Shown in pieces: positions 1 through 7,994 of a stretch of DNA of 64,000 bases; within the stretch, counting starts at the first letter, position 1; every line of letters starts with the position of its first letter. Source of the DNA: RGIG8775 sp045660295 (GTDB lineage: Bacteria; Bacillota; Clostridia; Oscillospirales; CAG-272); the NCBI GenBank assembly GCA_045660295.1, contig JAZRDN010000031.1, positions 1 through 64,000 on the forward strand. Direction: 5' to 3'. Position numbers and translations under genes: made by a program. Under the pieces are notes generated by a model that saw only the letters and a program-made list of their open reading frames with translations, did no database searches and had not been told where the DNA came from.

Positions 1-93
1 GGTGCGCTCTTTTTTAGTTTTTTCTCGTGTTTTCGACTTCTTTTTCTGTTAAATCCTGCTTTTCCCACATTAAATTCCACTTATTTCTCATAC

Positions 94-125
94 TAAATTC
101 CACTGCTTTCCTACTGTGGAATTTA
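94..125. repeat. Inverted repeat downstream of the pot operon
   Basis: Ten-base arms TAAATTCCAC (94-103) and GTGGAATTTA (116-125) are perfect inverted copies around a 12-base loop. The arm core TAAATTCCACT also occurs once more as a direct copy at about 71-81. No gene was seen in bases 1-150. It could be a hairpin at the 3' end of a gene outside the window; there is no U-tract to make it a convincing terminator. Confidence 0.4.
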
Positions 126-150
126 CTTTGGGAATTCACGCGAAAAAGAA

Positions 151-176
151 AAAATCCGCCGAAAATCGACGGATTT
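151..176 (-). terminator. Terminator of the potABCD operon
   Basis: Read on the minus strand just after the potD stop, the RNA forms a 12-bp stem (AAAATCCGUCGA paired with UCGGCGGAUUUU, one G-U pair) with a short U-rich loop and a following run of U. This is a classical intrinsic terminator for the minus-strand pot operon. Confidence 0.8.
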
Positions 177-180
177 TTAA

Positions 181-1404
181 TTAATCGTAAAGAGCCTCGC
201 GTTTCTTTTTTCGGATAAAGTAATATACAGCGCCAGCCACTATAACAGATACTATGACGATACATATAACGTATACTGCCTGTCCGACAGAGCTTTCTAT
301 CTTAAGTTCTTCCCAAAGCTCGTTCATAAGCGTGCGTGTCTCCGTGGGCAGGTCGTGATAGAATTCCATGCTTTCGAAATCAAAATCGTAAAGTATGGAA
401 ATGGCATTGGGGTGTACCTCATCCTCCATATACGCCACGTATTCTTCGTCCTCAAAGACAAGCTTGTTGGGTGAAGCGTAGCAAATGTATTCGGCGTTGG
501 CAACAGCAATATCCTTCGTCAGCATAAAGTTGATATATTCAGCCGCAAGGTCGGGAGATTGCGCGTTGTGCGGAATACACATTGCGTCAACGAATACGTT
601 TGTCGAACCATCGGGATAATAGAAATCCAAAAGCTCGTTGTCGGAATACATGGTAAAGAAATCTCCCGCGTAGTACGGCGCGATAGCTGCCGAGCCGCCC
701 TTGAGCTTGTTGAATATCTCGTCCATGACGTAGCCCTGAACCACGTTCTTTTGCTCCTTGAGCAGCTGTAACGCCTCGCGCCACTCGCTCTCGTTATTGG
801 AGTTTATGCTGTAACCGAGATAAAACTGCGCGGTTCCGAAAGCGTCGCGCGGATTGTTGAACTGAAGAATGTTACCCGAATAATCTTCATCCCAAAGGAG
901 CGACCATTTTCCGAAATCATCGTCGTTCTGTGATACCATTTCGGTGTTGTATATAACGCCGACCGTGCCATAGGTGTAGGGAACAGAGTATATTTCGTCG
1001 GGATCATAATATAATCCCTTGAAGCTCTCGTCAATGTGGACGTAGTTCTCGATTTTCTCCGTGGGGTAAAGCTCCATAAGCAATCCCTCGCTTGCGAGTC
1101 GTGCGAGCATGTAATCGGAGGGGAATATAACGTCGTAGCTTACCGCTCCGCTGGACAGCTTCGCGTAAAGGTCCTCGTTGCTTGAATAGGTGGAATAATT
1201 CACCTTTACATTAAGACCAAGCTCATCTTTGCAATATTTTTCAAATTCCGCGTTCGTGTTCAGCGAGCCCTCCGAGCCGTCGGAAATGTACTCGCCCCAG
1301 TTGTAGACGTAAAGCGTCTGCGTATCGTTTTGCTCTGCTTCGCCGCAGGAAAAGAGTGCGATGGAGCAAAGAAGTATAAGAAGTAGCAAAAACAGTTTTC
1401 TCAT
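181..1404 (-). CDS. potD: Spermidine/putrescine-binding lipoprotein PotD with an extra C-terminal membrane helix
   Basis: 407 residues. It is the extracytoplasmic receptor of a polyamine ABC importer. A lipoprotein signal peptide ends in the lipobox LFSC with the acylated cysteine at about residue 20. The mature part has the PotD-family opening (YVYNWGEYIS) and later family blocks (FPSDYMLARLASEGLL, VPYTYGTVGVIYN). It is the last gene of the operon and its start overlaps the potC stop by 4 nt (ATGA), so it is translationally coupled. Unusually, residues about 372-397 form a strong hydrophobic helix followed by RKKKR, a typical membrane stop-transfer. Standard PotD proteins end at the binding domain, so this receptor may be anchored at both ends. 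Confidence 0.9.
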   Translation of the reverse strand: MRKLFLLLLILLCSIALFSCGEAEQNDTQTLYVYNWGEYISDGSEGSLNTNAEFEKYCKDELGLNVKVNYSTYSSNEDLYAKLSSGAVSYDVIFPSDYMLARLASEGLLMELYPTEKIENYVHIDESFKGLYYDPDEIYSVPYTYGTVGVIYNTEMVSQNDDDFGKWSLLWDEDYSGNILQFNNPRDAFGTAQFYLGYSINSNNESEWREALQLLKEQKNVVQGYVMDEIFNKLKGGSAAIAPYYAGDFFTMYSDNELLDFYYPDGSTNVFVDAMCIPHNAQSPDLAAEYINFMLTKDIAVANAEYICYASPNKLVFEDEEYVAYMEDEVHPNAISILYDFDFESMEFYHDLPTETRTLMNELWEELKIESSVGQAVYVICIVIVSVIVAGAVYYFIRKKKREALYD

Positions 1405-2207
1405 GCCTTACCTCCCACATTCTTTTTGCCCAGAGAGCCTGCAAAGTTTACCGCGAGCAGAAGCGCAAGGATAACGAATACCATCATCGCGCAAAGCGCG
1501 TACATGCTGAATTTCACCTCGTGCGCCGTCTGATTGTACACATAAAGCGGAAGAGTCTGAAAATCAGGCGAGCTTACGAAATGGCTTATAACGAAATCGT
1601 CAAGCGAGAGCGTAAAGCCAAGCATAAGTCCCGAAATAACGCCGGGCATTATAGAGGGCAGCTCCACCTTGAAAAAGGTAAGCGTGGGCGTACATCCAAG
1701 GTCAAGCGCCGCCTCACAAAGATGTTTGTCCATCTGCTTGAAGCGGGGGAGCACCGAAAGAATGACGTAAGGCAAATTGAAGGTGGTGTGCGCTATAAGC
1801 ATCGTGCCCATACCGAATTTTATCGGCAGAAAAGAGAGCGACGAAGCCGCAACGAACAGAAGCATCATCGAAACGCCTGTTACGATATCGGGATTCATCA
1901 TGGGAATGTTGGTTATCGAGGTTATCGTTCCCTTTAAGTGCTTGCTTCTCATGCGGTCGATGCCAAGGGCGGCAAACGTGCCTATCAGCGTAGCCAGCAA
2001 CGATGAGGATACCGCAAGTGTTACAGAGTTTTTAAGCGCCTTAAGCGCCTCAGCGTCGCGGAAAAGCTCCTTGTACCAATATAACGAAAATCCCGAAAAA
2101 CGGTTGAGTGAGCCCGCGTCGTTGAAGGAAAAGAGCACAAGCATAACGATGGGGGCGTAAAGCAGGATAAAGATTATCCACATATAGGTCTTGGAGAGTA
2201 TCTTCAT
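1401..2207 (-). CDS. potC: Spermidine/putrescine ABC transporter permease PotC
   Basis: 268 residues with about six membrane helices. It is one half of the membrane channel of the polyamine importer. The cytoplasmic EAA loop that docks the ATPase is visible (EAALDLGCTPTLTFFKVELP, residues roughly 165-185), and the N-terminal LLYAPIVMLVLFSF segment is typical of PotC. It overlaps potB upstream and potD downstream by 4 nt each. The length is normal for the family. Confidence 0.92.
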   Translation of the reverse strand: MKILSKTYMWIIFILLYAPIVMLVLFSFNDAGSLNRFSGFSLYWYKELFRDAEALKALKNSVTLAVSSSLLATLIGTFAALGIDRMRSKHLKGTITSITNIPMMNPDIVTGVSMMLLFVAASSLSFLPIKFGMGTMLIAHTTFNLPYVILSVLPRFKQMDKHLCEAALDLGCTPTLTFFKVELPSIMPGVISGLMLGFTLSLDDFVISHFVSSPDFQTLPLYVYNQTAHEVKFSMYALCAMMVFVILALLLAVNFAGSLGKKNVGGKA

Positions 2208-3028
2208 ACTATGATACCTCCCTCGTCATTATCGGAGAACTTGTTCATAATGGCTACCGAAATGAGAATCAGTATCATCATAACAAGGGATATTGCCGCG
2301 CCTATGTTGTAGGTGCTGACGTTCTGGAACTGGCGCTCGATTGTGTCACCGATAAGGTCAAAGGAGCCCCCGCCCAGCTTTTGGGAAATGTAGAAAGTGC
2401 TGATAGAAGGAACAAATACCATGGTTATGCCCGAAATGATGCCGGGAACAGAAAGCGGTACAACTACGTTTGAAAGCACGCGGAAGCTATTGCAACCAAG
2501 ATCCTGCGCGGCCTCAAGATAGCGTTTGTCTATCTTTGATATGCTTGTGTAAATAGGAAGCACCATGTAGGGCAGGAAATCGTATACCATACCCAGAATA
2601 ACCGCACCCGATGTTCCTACGATTTTAGCCTTTGGAAGCCCGAGCTTGACAAGCAGAGCGTTAAGCAGACCGCCGTTGTCGAGGATTGCCATAAGCGAGT
2701 ATGTGCGGATAAGAAGGCTTATCCACATGGGGAGCATGATGAGAACGATAAGAAGCTTCTGCGTGGACGGCTTAAGCTGAGAAATAAAGTAAGCCAAGGG
2801 GTAACCTATAATAAGGCAGATCACCGTAGCTATAAGCGCAAAGCATATCGAAAGCGTGAATATGTGCGTGTAGCCCGACAGAAGCGAAATATTATCAAAG
2901 GTAAAATTGCCGTATGTGTCCGTGAAGGCGAAATACGCCACGAAGAGCAGGGGAGCGAGGATAAAAAGGACAGTCCATACGCCGTGCGGCACAGCGGCAA
3001 AGCTTTCTATAAATGAACGCTTTTTCAC
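2204..3028 (-). CDS. potB: Spermidine/putrescine ABC transporter permease PotB
   Basis: 274 residues with six predicted membrane segments, the second half of the polyamine channel. The EAA motif reads EAAQDLGCNSFRVLSNVVVP near residue 175, and the family block LPMWISLLIRTYSLMAIL precedes it. The ATG overlaps the end of potA by 4 nt. Order and overlaps (potA-B-C-D) match polyamine import operons of Bacillota. Confidence 0.92.
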   Translation of the reverse strand: MKKRSFIESFAAVPHGVWTVLFILAPLLFVAYFAFTDTYGNFTFDNISLLSGYTHIFTLSICFALIATVICLIIGYPLAYFISQLKPSTQKLLIVLIMLPMWISLLIRTYSLMAILDNGGLLNALLVKLGLPKAKIVGTSGAVILGMVYDFLPYMVLPIYTSISKIDKRYLEAAQDLGCNSFRVLSNVVVPLSVPGIISGITMVFVPSISTFYISQKLGGGSFDLIGDTIERQFQNVSTYNIGAAISLVMMILILISVAIMNKFSDNDEGGIIV

Positions 3029-4161
3029 TGCTCGCTGACCTCCTCGTCGAGCTCTGCCTCGACGTTTGACAGCTCGTCAAACTCCTCGCTGAAGGACGAA
3101 TAATCTCCGAACATATCCGAAAATTCCGACTTTTTCATAACGTGAATAGCATCGGGCTCGATGTAAAGACCAATCTCCTCGTCAACACCAACGAAGTCGG
3201 TGGTCTGTATCATCCACTTGAATCCTCCGATATCGACGATTATCTCATAGTGGACACCCTTGAAGGTCACCGAGGTAACAACACCCTTAAGCATGCCTTT
3301 TTCGGGCTTTACAACGTCAACGTCCTCGGGACGTACAACGATGTCAACCTTTTCGCCCTTTTCAAAGCCCTTGTCAAGACACTCAAAGGTCTGACCCGAA
3401 AATCGCGCCTTGTAGTCATCAAGCATAATTCCGTCAATAATGTTCGACTCGCCTATGAAATCGGCAACGAATGCGTTTATGGGTTCATTGTATATGTCGG
3501 TAGGCGTGCCGATCTGCTGAATACAGCCGTCGGCTATAACCACAACCTTGTCGGACATGGACAAGGCTTCCTCCTGGTCGTGAGTAACGTATATAAAGGT
3601 GATACCCGTGCGCTTCTGTATGTTCTTAAGCTCGTTCTGCATATCCTTGCGGAGCTTAAGGTCCAGCGCGCCCAACGGCTCGTCCAGAAGAAGCACCTTG
3701 GGGGTGTTGATAAGCGCGCGCGCTATTGCCACGCGTTGCTGCTGACCGCCCGAAAGATAGTTTACGTTCTTGCGCTCAAAGCCCTTAAGGTTTACAAGCG
3801 CGAGCATTTCCTTTACGCGTGTTCTTATTTCTGCGTCAGGCACTTTTTTCAAGCGCAGACCGAAAGCGATGTTGTCGAACACGTTAAGATGAGGGAAAAG
3901 CGCGTACTTTTGGAATACCGTGTTTACGTTGCGCTTGTGCGGTGGTATATCGTTTATTTTTTTGCCGTCAAAAACCACGTCACCGCTATCGGGAAACTCA
4001 AAGCCGCTTATTATACGTAAAAGCGTGGTTTTTCCGCAGCCCGAAGGACCGAGAAGGGTGACAAATTCTTTGTCGAAAATATCAAGATCAATTGAATTAA
4101 GCACCTGCGCGCCGTCAAATTGCTTGCAGATACCCTTTAATTCGATGAGCTTTTTTTCCAT
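3025..4161 (-). CDS. potA: Spermidine/putrescine ABC transporter ATPase PotA
   Basis: 378 residues. It hydrolyses ATP to drive polyamine uptake through PotBC. Walker A is GPSGCGKTT (residues 38-46), the ABC signature is LSGGQQQR, Walker B is VLLLDEP, and the H-loop is THDQEEA. The C-terminal third is a TOBE-type regulatory domain ending in an acidic tail (VEAELDEEVSEQ). It is the first gene of the minus-strand operon, preceded by an AAGGAG-like ribosome binding site and a recognisable promoter about 100 nt upstream. Confidence 0.95.
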   Translation of the reverse strand: MEKKLIELKGICKQFDGAQVLNSIDLDIFDKEFVTLLGPSGCGKTTLLRIISGFEFPDSGDVVFDGKKINDIPPHKRNVNTVFQKYALFPHLNVFDNIAFGLRLKKVPDAEIRTRVKEMLALVNLKGFERKNVNYLSGGQQQRVAIARALINTPKVLLLDEPLGALDLKLRKDMQNELKNIQKRTGITFIYVTHDQEEALSMSDKVVVIADGCIQQIGTPTDIYNEPINAFVADFIGESNIIDGIMLDDYKARFSGQTFECLDKGFEKGEKVDIVVRPEDVDVVKPEKGMLKGVVTSVTFKGVHYEIIVDIGGFKWMIQTTDFVGVDEEIGLYIEPDAIHVMKKSEFSDMFGDYSSFSEEFDELSNVEAELDEEVSEQ

Positions 4162-4264
4162 TAGGCATAAATACTCCTTCTAAAGTAAAGAATAAATGTG
4201 CAGAAAACTGCGGAAACCGCGCAAAATCCGACATAAAGCCTTCCTAAGCACAGTTTCGATTTTT

Positions 4265-4293
4265 ATTCTAACATATATGCGAGTAAAATGCAA
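4265..4293 (-). promoter_or_regulatory. Promoter of the potABCD operon
   Basis: On the minus strand TTGCAT (-35, 4293-4288) and TAGAAT (-10, 4270-4265) are separated by 17 bp. Predicted transcription would start near 4258 and give a leader of about 97 nt before the potA ATG. The rest of 4162-4431 is AT-rich with no other structure that I recognise. Confidence 0.6.
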
Positions 4294-4431
4294 TATGTTT
4301 TAATAAAAAAATCAAAAATATTTTGGAATAACCAAGATTATTTTGAATTAATCGCATTTATCCCGAATAAAATCGATTTATCTTTGGAAAATCTCCGTTA
4401 ATCTCTTTTATTCTCCGATAATCTCACGAAT

Positions 4432-5019
4432 TTACCGCTTTGGGCGTTTTAAGAATATCTTTGCGAACAACGATGTCGAAAAAATAAAAAGAGTGATGCT
4501 TCCGCCGCTCCTCATCATCAGATATACTGCCATGCTCCAAAGAAAAAAGAGAGAGAGGAAGGATAGCACATCACATATCACCGAGACCAGCGAATAAGGG
4601 CAGAAAAGCGATAGGGCACACTCTGTTATCCGCCCGCCGTCAAACTCCTTTATCGGTAAAAGATTGAGAATTCCGAGCGCAAAGGACGTGGCAGTGAAGA
4701 AAAGAACGTTGCCCGACTCGCCAAAGCACGAGCAAGCACCCGCTGAGAGAAAATTGAAAAGAGGACCGCCGAGCGCTGTGACCGCCTCGGCTTTGTAGGA
4801 TATGTATGGCGTGTTACCGTGTAATTTCAATCCGGAATTTTGCGTTGATAGCTTTTTGAAGCGGTTGCCCAAAAGAAATGATGTAACGGTGTGCCCGATT
4901 TCATGTATGACTATCGCGGCTATTATGAGCAGTGGGTTTAGGGAATCCGAAGTGACCGCCCATATGAATGTGCAGGTGAGTAGCGCGGCGTCGGTTATTA
5001 GGTTGAAAAAAGATTCCAT
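4432..5019 (-). CDS. M50 family membrane metalloprotease (SpoIVFB-like)
   Basis: 195 residues, an integral-membrane site-2-type protease. The zinc motif HEIGH is at residues 39-43 inside a hydrophobic helix, and the second conserved motif NLLPIKEFDGGR is at about 119-130, with Asp127 the likely third zinc ligand. The start at 5019 (MESFFNL) is chosen because GGAGGAATTTT precedes it; an in-frame start 54 nt further upstream lacks such a site. The family includes SpoIVFB, which processes pro-sigma-K during sporulation, but no SpoIVFA partner lies next to it, so its substrate is unknown. It is transcribed away from iscS. Confidence 0.85.
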   Translation of the reverse strand: MESFFNLITDAALLTCTFIWAVTSDSLNPLLIIAAIVIHEIGHTVTSFLLGNRFKKLSTQNSGLKLHGNTPYISYKAEAVTALGGPLFNFLSAGACSCFGESGNVLFFTATSFALGILNLLPIKEFDGGRITECALSLFCPYSLVSVICDVLSFLSLFFLWSMAVYLMMRSGGSITLFIFSTSLFAKIFLKRPKR

Positions 5020-5181
5020 AAAATTCCTCCGTTGTTTCACATGGAAAATCGAATACTGTCGAGGCTCTTTCACTCAAGTGTCGGTTAAACATAATATGTT
5101 GTAAAATCTTTTCAAATACCCTTCGGATATCTGAAAAGCGCGTGTTCACAGAAAATTAACAAACAAAGTTTGCCTATGCTG

Positions 5182-5210
5182 TTGCAATTTAGACGAAAAA
5201 GGTATACAAT
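5182..5210 (+). promoter_or_regulatory. Promoter of iscS-iscU
   Basis: TTGCAA (5182-5187) and TACAAT (5205-5210, inside TATACAAT) lie 17 bp apart, about 65 bp before the iscS ATG. The intergenic region is shared with the divergent M50 protease gene. Confidence 0.6.
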
Positions 5211-5274
5211 ATATCTGTTTGAAAAATAATGATGTTTTTTAGTTTGTATTTAATGAAAGGGCTACTTATTTCAG

Positions 5275-6441
5275 ATGAATAATTCCGAAAAAAGAATATA
5301 TGTCGATAACGCGGCGACTACACCGGTTTCGGATGAGGTCGTAAAGGCTATGATGCCTTGCTTTACCGAGCTTTGGGGTAACCCGTCAAGCCTACATGCC
5401 GATGGACAGAGCGCAAAGGCAGTGGTTGACGAGGCGCGTGAAAAGATAGCAAAGGCTATTGGATGCACAGCTTCCGAAATATACTTTACCTCCTGCGGTT
5501 CCGAGTCTGACAACTGGGCGATAAAGGGAGCGGCGTACGCGGCAAAGAACAGACGCAAAATAGTTACAAGTAAAATAGAGCACCATGCTGTGCTTCATAC
5601 CTGTAAGGCTCTTGAAAAAGAGGGCTTTGAGGTCGTGTACGTCGGTGTTGACGATGGCGGTGTGGTAAAAATGGACGAGCTTCGCAGAGCGGTTGACGAA
5701 AACACCGCGCTGGTGGCTATAATGATGGCTAACAACGAGATCGGCACTATAGAGCCTATCGCGGAGATATCCGAAATAGCGCACGAAAATGGCGCGCTTA
5801 TGTTTACCGACGCGGTACAGGCGGTGGGAAATATTCCCGTTGACGTGAAGGAGCTTGGCGTCGATATGCTGAGTCTTTCGGGTCATAAGATCCACACTCC
5901 AAAGGGTATCGGAGCGCTTTATATCAAAAAGGGCGTGAGAATAAAGAATCTTATCGACGGCGGCGGACAGGAGCGCGGTAAGCGTGGCGGAACAGAGAAC
6001 GTTCCTTATATCTGCGGTCTCGGCGTGGCGGTTGAATCGGCGGTGTCTCACCTTGATGACATGGAATACGTAAGAGGATTGCGTGAAAAGCTTATCGACG
6101 GATTGCTTGAGATTCCTTATTCCAGACTTAACGGAGACAGAGAGAACAGACTTCCCGGAAACGCAAACCTCTCGTTCTCGTATATCGAGGGCGAAAGCCT
6201 TTTGCTCTGGCTTGATATGGGCGGCATCAGCGCATCCACCGGCTCAGCGTGCTCGTCTAACTCGCTTGAGGCGTCTCATGTGCTCCTTGCCATAGGCGTG
6301 GATATCGAGGACGCTCACGGCTCGCTTCGTTTTTCACTGTCCAAGGATAATACCGAGGAAGAGGTTGACGAAATTATAAAGGTCGTTAAGGAAAGTGTTG
6401 AGCGCCTTCGCGCCATGAGTCCTATTTATCCCGGAAATTGA
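5275..6441 (+). CDS. iscS: Cysteine desulfurase (IscS/NifS)
   Basis: 388 residues, a PLP-dependent enzyme that takes sulfur from cysteine for iron-sulfur cluster and thio-cofactor synthesis. The N-terminus has the family signature YVDNAATTPVS. The PLP lysine is Lys205 in SGHKIHTPKGIG, and the persulfide-carrying cysteine is Cys326 in STGSACSSNSLEAS. GGGQERGKRGGTEN (about 230-243) is also typical. It lies 25 nt upstream of the scaffold gene iscU, the minimal ISC arrangement of Clostridia. Its GAAAGG ribosome binding site is rather far (about 14 nt) from the ATG. It may also supply sulfur to MnmA, encoded at 27.5 kb. Confidence 0.95.
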   Translation: MNNSEKRIYVDNAATTPVSDEVVKAMMPCFTELWGNPSSLHADGQSAKAVVDEAREKIAKAIGCTASEIYFTSCGSESDNWAIKGAAYAAKNRRKIVTSKIEHHAVLHTCKALEKEGFEVVYVGVDDGGVVKMDELRRAVDENTALVAIMMANNEIGTIEPIAEISEIAHENGALMFTDAVQAVGNIPVDVKELGVDMLSLSGHKIHTPKGIGALYIKKGVRIKNLIDGGGQERGKRGGTENVPYICGLGVAVESAVSHLDDMEYVRGLREKLIDGLLEIPYSRLNGDRENRLPGNANLSFSYIEGESLLLWLDMGGISASTGSACSSNSLEASHVLLAIGVDIEDAHGSLRFSLSKDNTEEEVDEIIKVVKESVERLRAMSPIYPGN

Positions 6442-6466
6442 TTGTTTGAGAAAGGAAATTGAAATT

Positions 6467-6901
6467 ATGGTATATACAGAAAAAGTAATGGATCATTTTA
6501 AGAATCCCAGAAACGTGGGCGAGATAGAGAATGCCGACGGCGTAGGAACCGTAGGTAACGCAAAGTGCGGAGACATCATGCAGATGTTCATAAAGGTTGA
6601 AAACGATATCATTGTTGACGTTAAGTTCAAGACCTTTGGATGCGGCGCGGCTATAGCTACGTCCTCTATGGCTACCGAGCTCGTAAAAGGGAAGAGTATC
6701 GAAGATGCTCTTAATCTCACTAACGCTGCCGTGGTGGAGGCACTTGAGGGACTCCCGCCTGTGAAGGTTCACTGCTCGGTGCTTGCCGAGGAGGCTATAA
6801 AGGCGGCTGTGGCTGATTATTACAAGAAAAACGGAATTGACAAAGAAATTCCTGCTCCTGCACATTGCCACGAGTGTGAAATGCACCATGGTGAGCACTA
6901 A
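6467..6901 (+). CDS. iscU: Iron-sulfur cluster scaffold protein (IscU/NifU N-terminal type)
   Basis: 144 residues. It is the scaffold on which IscS sulfur and iron are assembled into clusters. The three conserved cluster cysteines are Cys34 (NAKCGD), Cys59 (FGCGAA) and Cys103 (VHCSVL). The start at 6467 follows AAAGGAAA with good spacing and yields the canonical MVYTEKVMDHFKNPRN beginning; an in-frame TTG further upstream is less likely. The C-terminus has an extra metal-ligand-rich tail (HCHECEMHHGEH), common in clostridial NifU-like proteins. A strong terminator follows. Confidence 0.93.
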   Translation: MVYTEKVMDHFKNPRNVGEIENADGVGTVGNAKCGDIMQMFIKVENDIIVDVKFKTFGCGAAIATSSMATELVKGKSIEDALNLTNAAVVEALEGLPPVKVHCSVLAEEAIKAAVADYYKKNGIDKEIPAPAHCHECEMHHGEH

Positions 6902-6942
6902 TTTCCATGCAATGTGATTTTGTGAAACAAATATTTATTGAG

Positions 6943-6980
6943 CCGTCGGGTTTTGCTAAACGCAACCCGACGGATTTTTT
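6943..6980 (+). terminator. Terminator after iscS-iscU
   Basis: A perfect 10-bp stem, CCGTCGGGTT (6943-6952) with AACCCGACGG (6964-6973), is followed by ATTTTTTT. It is an intrinsic terminator. Confidence 0.9.
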
Positions 6981-6981
6981 T

Positions 6982-7725
6982 GCACTCGGTTGTTTGTATA
7001 TAGCATTTATATACATGTGTTGCCGATAAATATTGGGATTATACCCGATGTTTTGAGCAATAATATCAATTTGTTGTGCTTTTTTTACGCTAAAGCGCCG
7101 CCGATTGATTTAGCCGCTAAACGTTGAACGAGTTTGCGGTGAGCAGATCGAGCAATCGTTTAGATTTTTTGAATGCGTTGAAAGGTGTTTGCCGATTTTC
7201 GGCGTTTTGAGAAATCTGTGGCGCGGGTGTGAAGACGGCTTTTTTCTTTTTGCGCTGTTTAGATGTAACAAAAACACATAAATGTAAAAAATGTGTTTTA
7301 GTGTAAAAAAATAGTAGAATATAGGCGAAAAAATTGGCGATTTGTGTTCTGATGAAAAAATTTTTCGCTTTTTGTTGAAATTTTATAGGCGTAGAAATTT
7401 TCGGTCAAAATTTGTGAGAAATGCACAAAAAAATTGGTTTTTATTTCCGTAGGGATTTTTGGGGTGCCCTTTCACAACGCCGCCTGCGAGTAAATTAAAT
7501 TTACTTTTTGCAAAAGAAAATTTGGAACTCGGAATCCCTCTTTGTGAATTTGCACAAAAACCTCGCGCCCAACTCTCGAACGCCAAAAAACGAGGTAAAT
7601 TAAATTTACATCAAACTCAAGGTGAAGCGAGCTTGCCTGGGCGTTTTTTGCTTCATTTTCGCTTAACTCTTTGTGCATAGCTTACACATTATTTAATAAC
7701 ACAAAATTTTCACCTTTACAAATTC
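6982..7725. other. Long AT-rich non-coding region upstream of the sugar-transport operon
   Basis: About 740 bases without a convincing gene. Several short open frames exist on both strands but lack ribosome binding sites and recognisable protein sequence. The region is rich in A and T runs and contains two identical 15-bp dyad sequences (annotated separately). It separates a terminated operon from the promoter at 7726 and may be a control region for the large operon. Confidence 0.5.
7490..7609. repeat. Two identical 15-bp palindromes, 105 bp apart
   Basis: GTAAATTAAATTTAC occurs at 7490-7504 and again at 7595-7609. Each is a perfect 7-bp dyad around a central base, preceded by CGAG or CGAGG. 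The start-to-start distance of 105 bp is ten turns of B-DNA, so both copies face the same side of the helix. They lie 117-236 bp upstream of the -35 box of the 7995 operon. A regulator-binding pair is an inference. Confidence 0.45.
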
Positions 7726-7754
7726 TTGACAATCCGGTACTTCTGTGGTATGAT
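7726..7754 (+). promoter_or_regulatory. Consensus promoter of the 13.4-kb sugar-transport operon
   Basis: TTGACA (7726-7731) and TATGAT (7749-7754) are separated by exactly 17 bp. Transcription would start near 7761, leaving an unusually long leader of about 234 nt before the ATG at 7995. Confidence 0.8.
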
Positions 7755-7760
7755 ATTGTC

Positions 7761-7994
7761 ATTGATTTATGGCATTTTTGCGTCTGCTGCTTCCGCGGGG
7801 CGCTTTGTAGGCATGCTTTTGAATGCTTGTAAAGCCTTTTCGGAGCTTGAGAGCCTGAAGCTCTCTTGGCGGGTATCTTTGCGCGGTGTTGCGTGTTCCC
7901 ACCTCGTCTTACGGCGTTTTACACGGAATATTGCACAGAATACCTGTTTGCGTGACGTTTTTCATGCTTAGCAAATTTTTCAGGAGGAAAACTT
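7761..7994 (+). promoter_or_regulatory. Long structured 5' leader of the sugar-transport operon
   Basis: About 234 nt between the predicted transcription start and the first ATG. It includes a hairpin GAGAGC-CTGAA-GCTCTC (7849-7865), clearly more GC than the upstream DNA, and ends in a strong ribosome binding site (AGGAGGAAAACTT) before 7995. It matches no riboswitch class that I recognise. A leader of this length can stabilise a highly expressed mRNA or carry attenuation; neither is proven here. Confidence 0.4.

Noticed and set aside
4162..4431. Possible small gene or riboswitch before potA
   Set aside because: Only AT-rich sequence and the potA promoter are visible; no stable conserved-looking structure.
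7383..7680. Short overlapping open frames on both strands in the non-coding region
   Set aside because: No ribosome binding sites, no recognisable protein features, and AT-rich low-complexity sequence.
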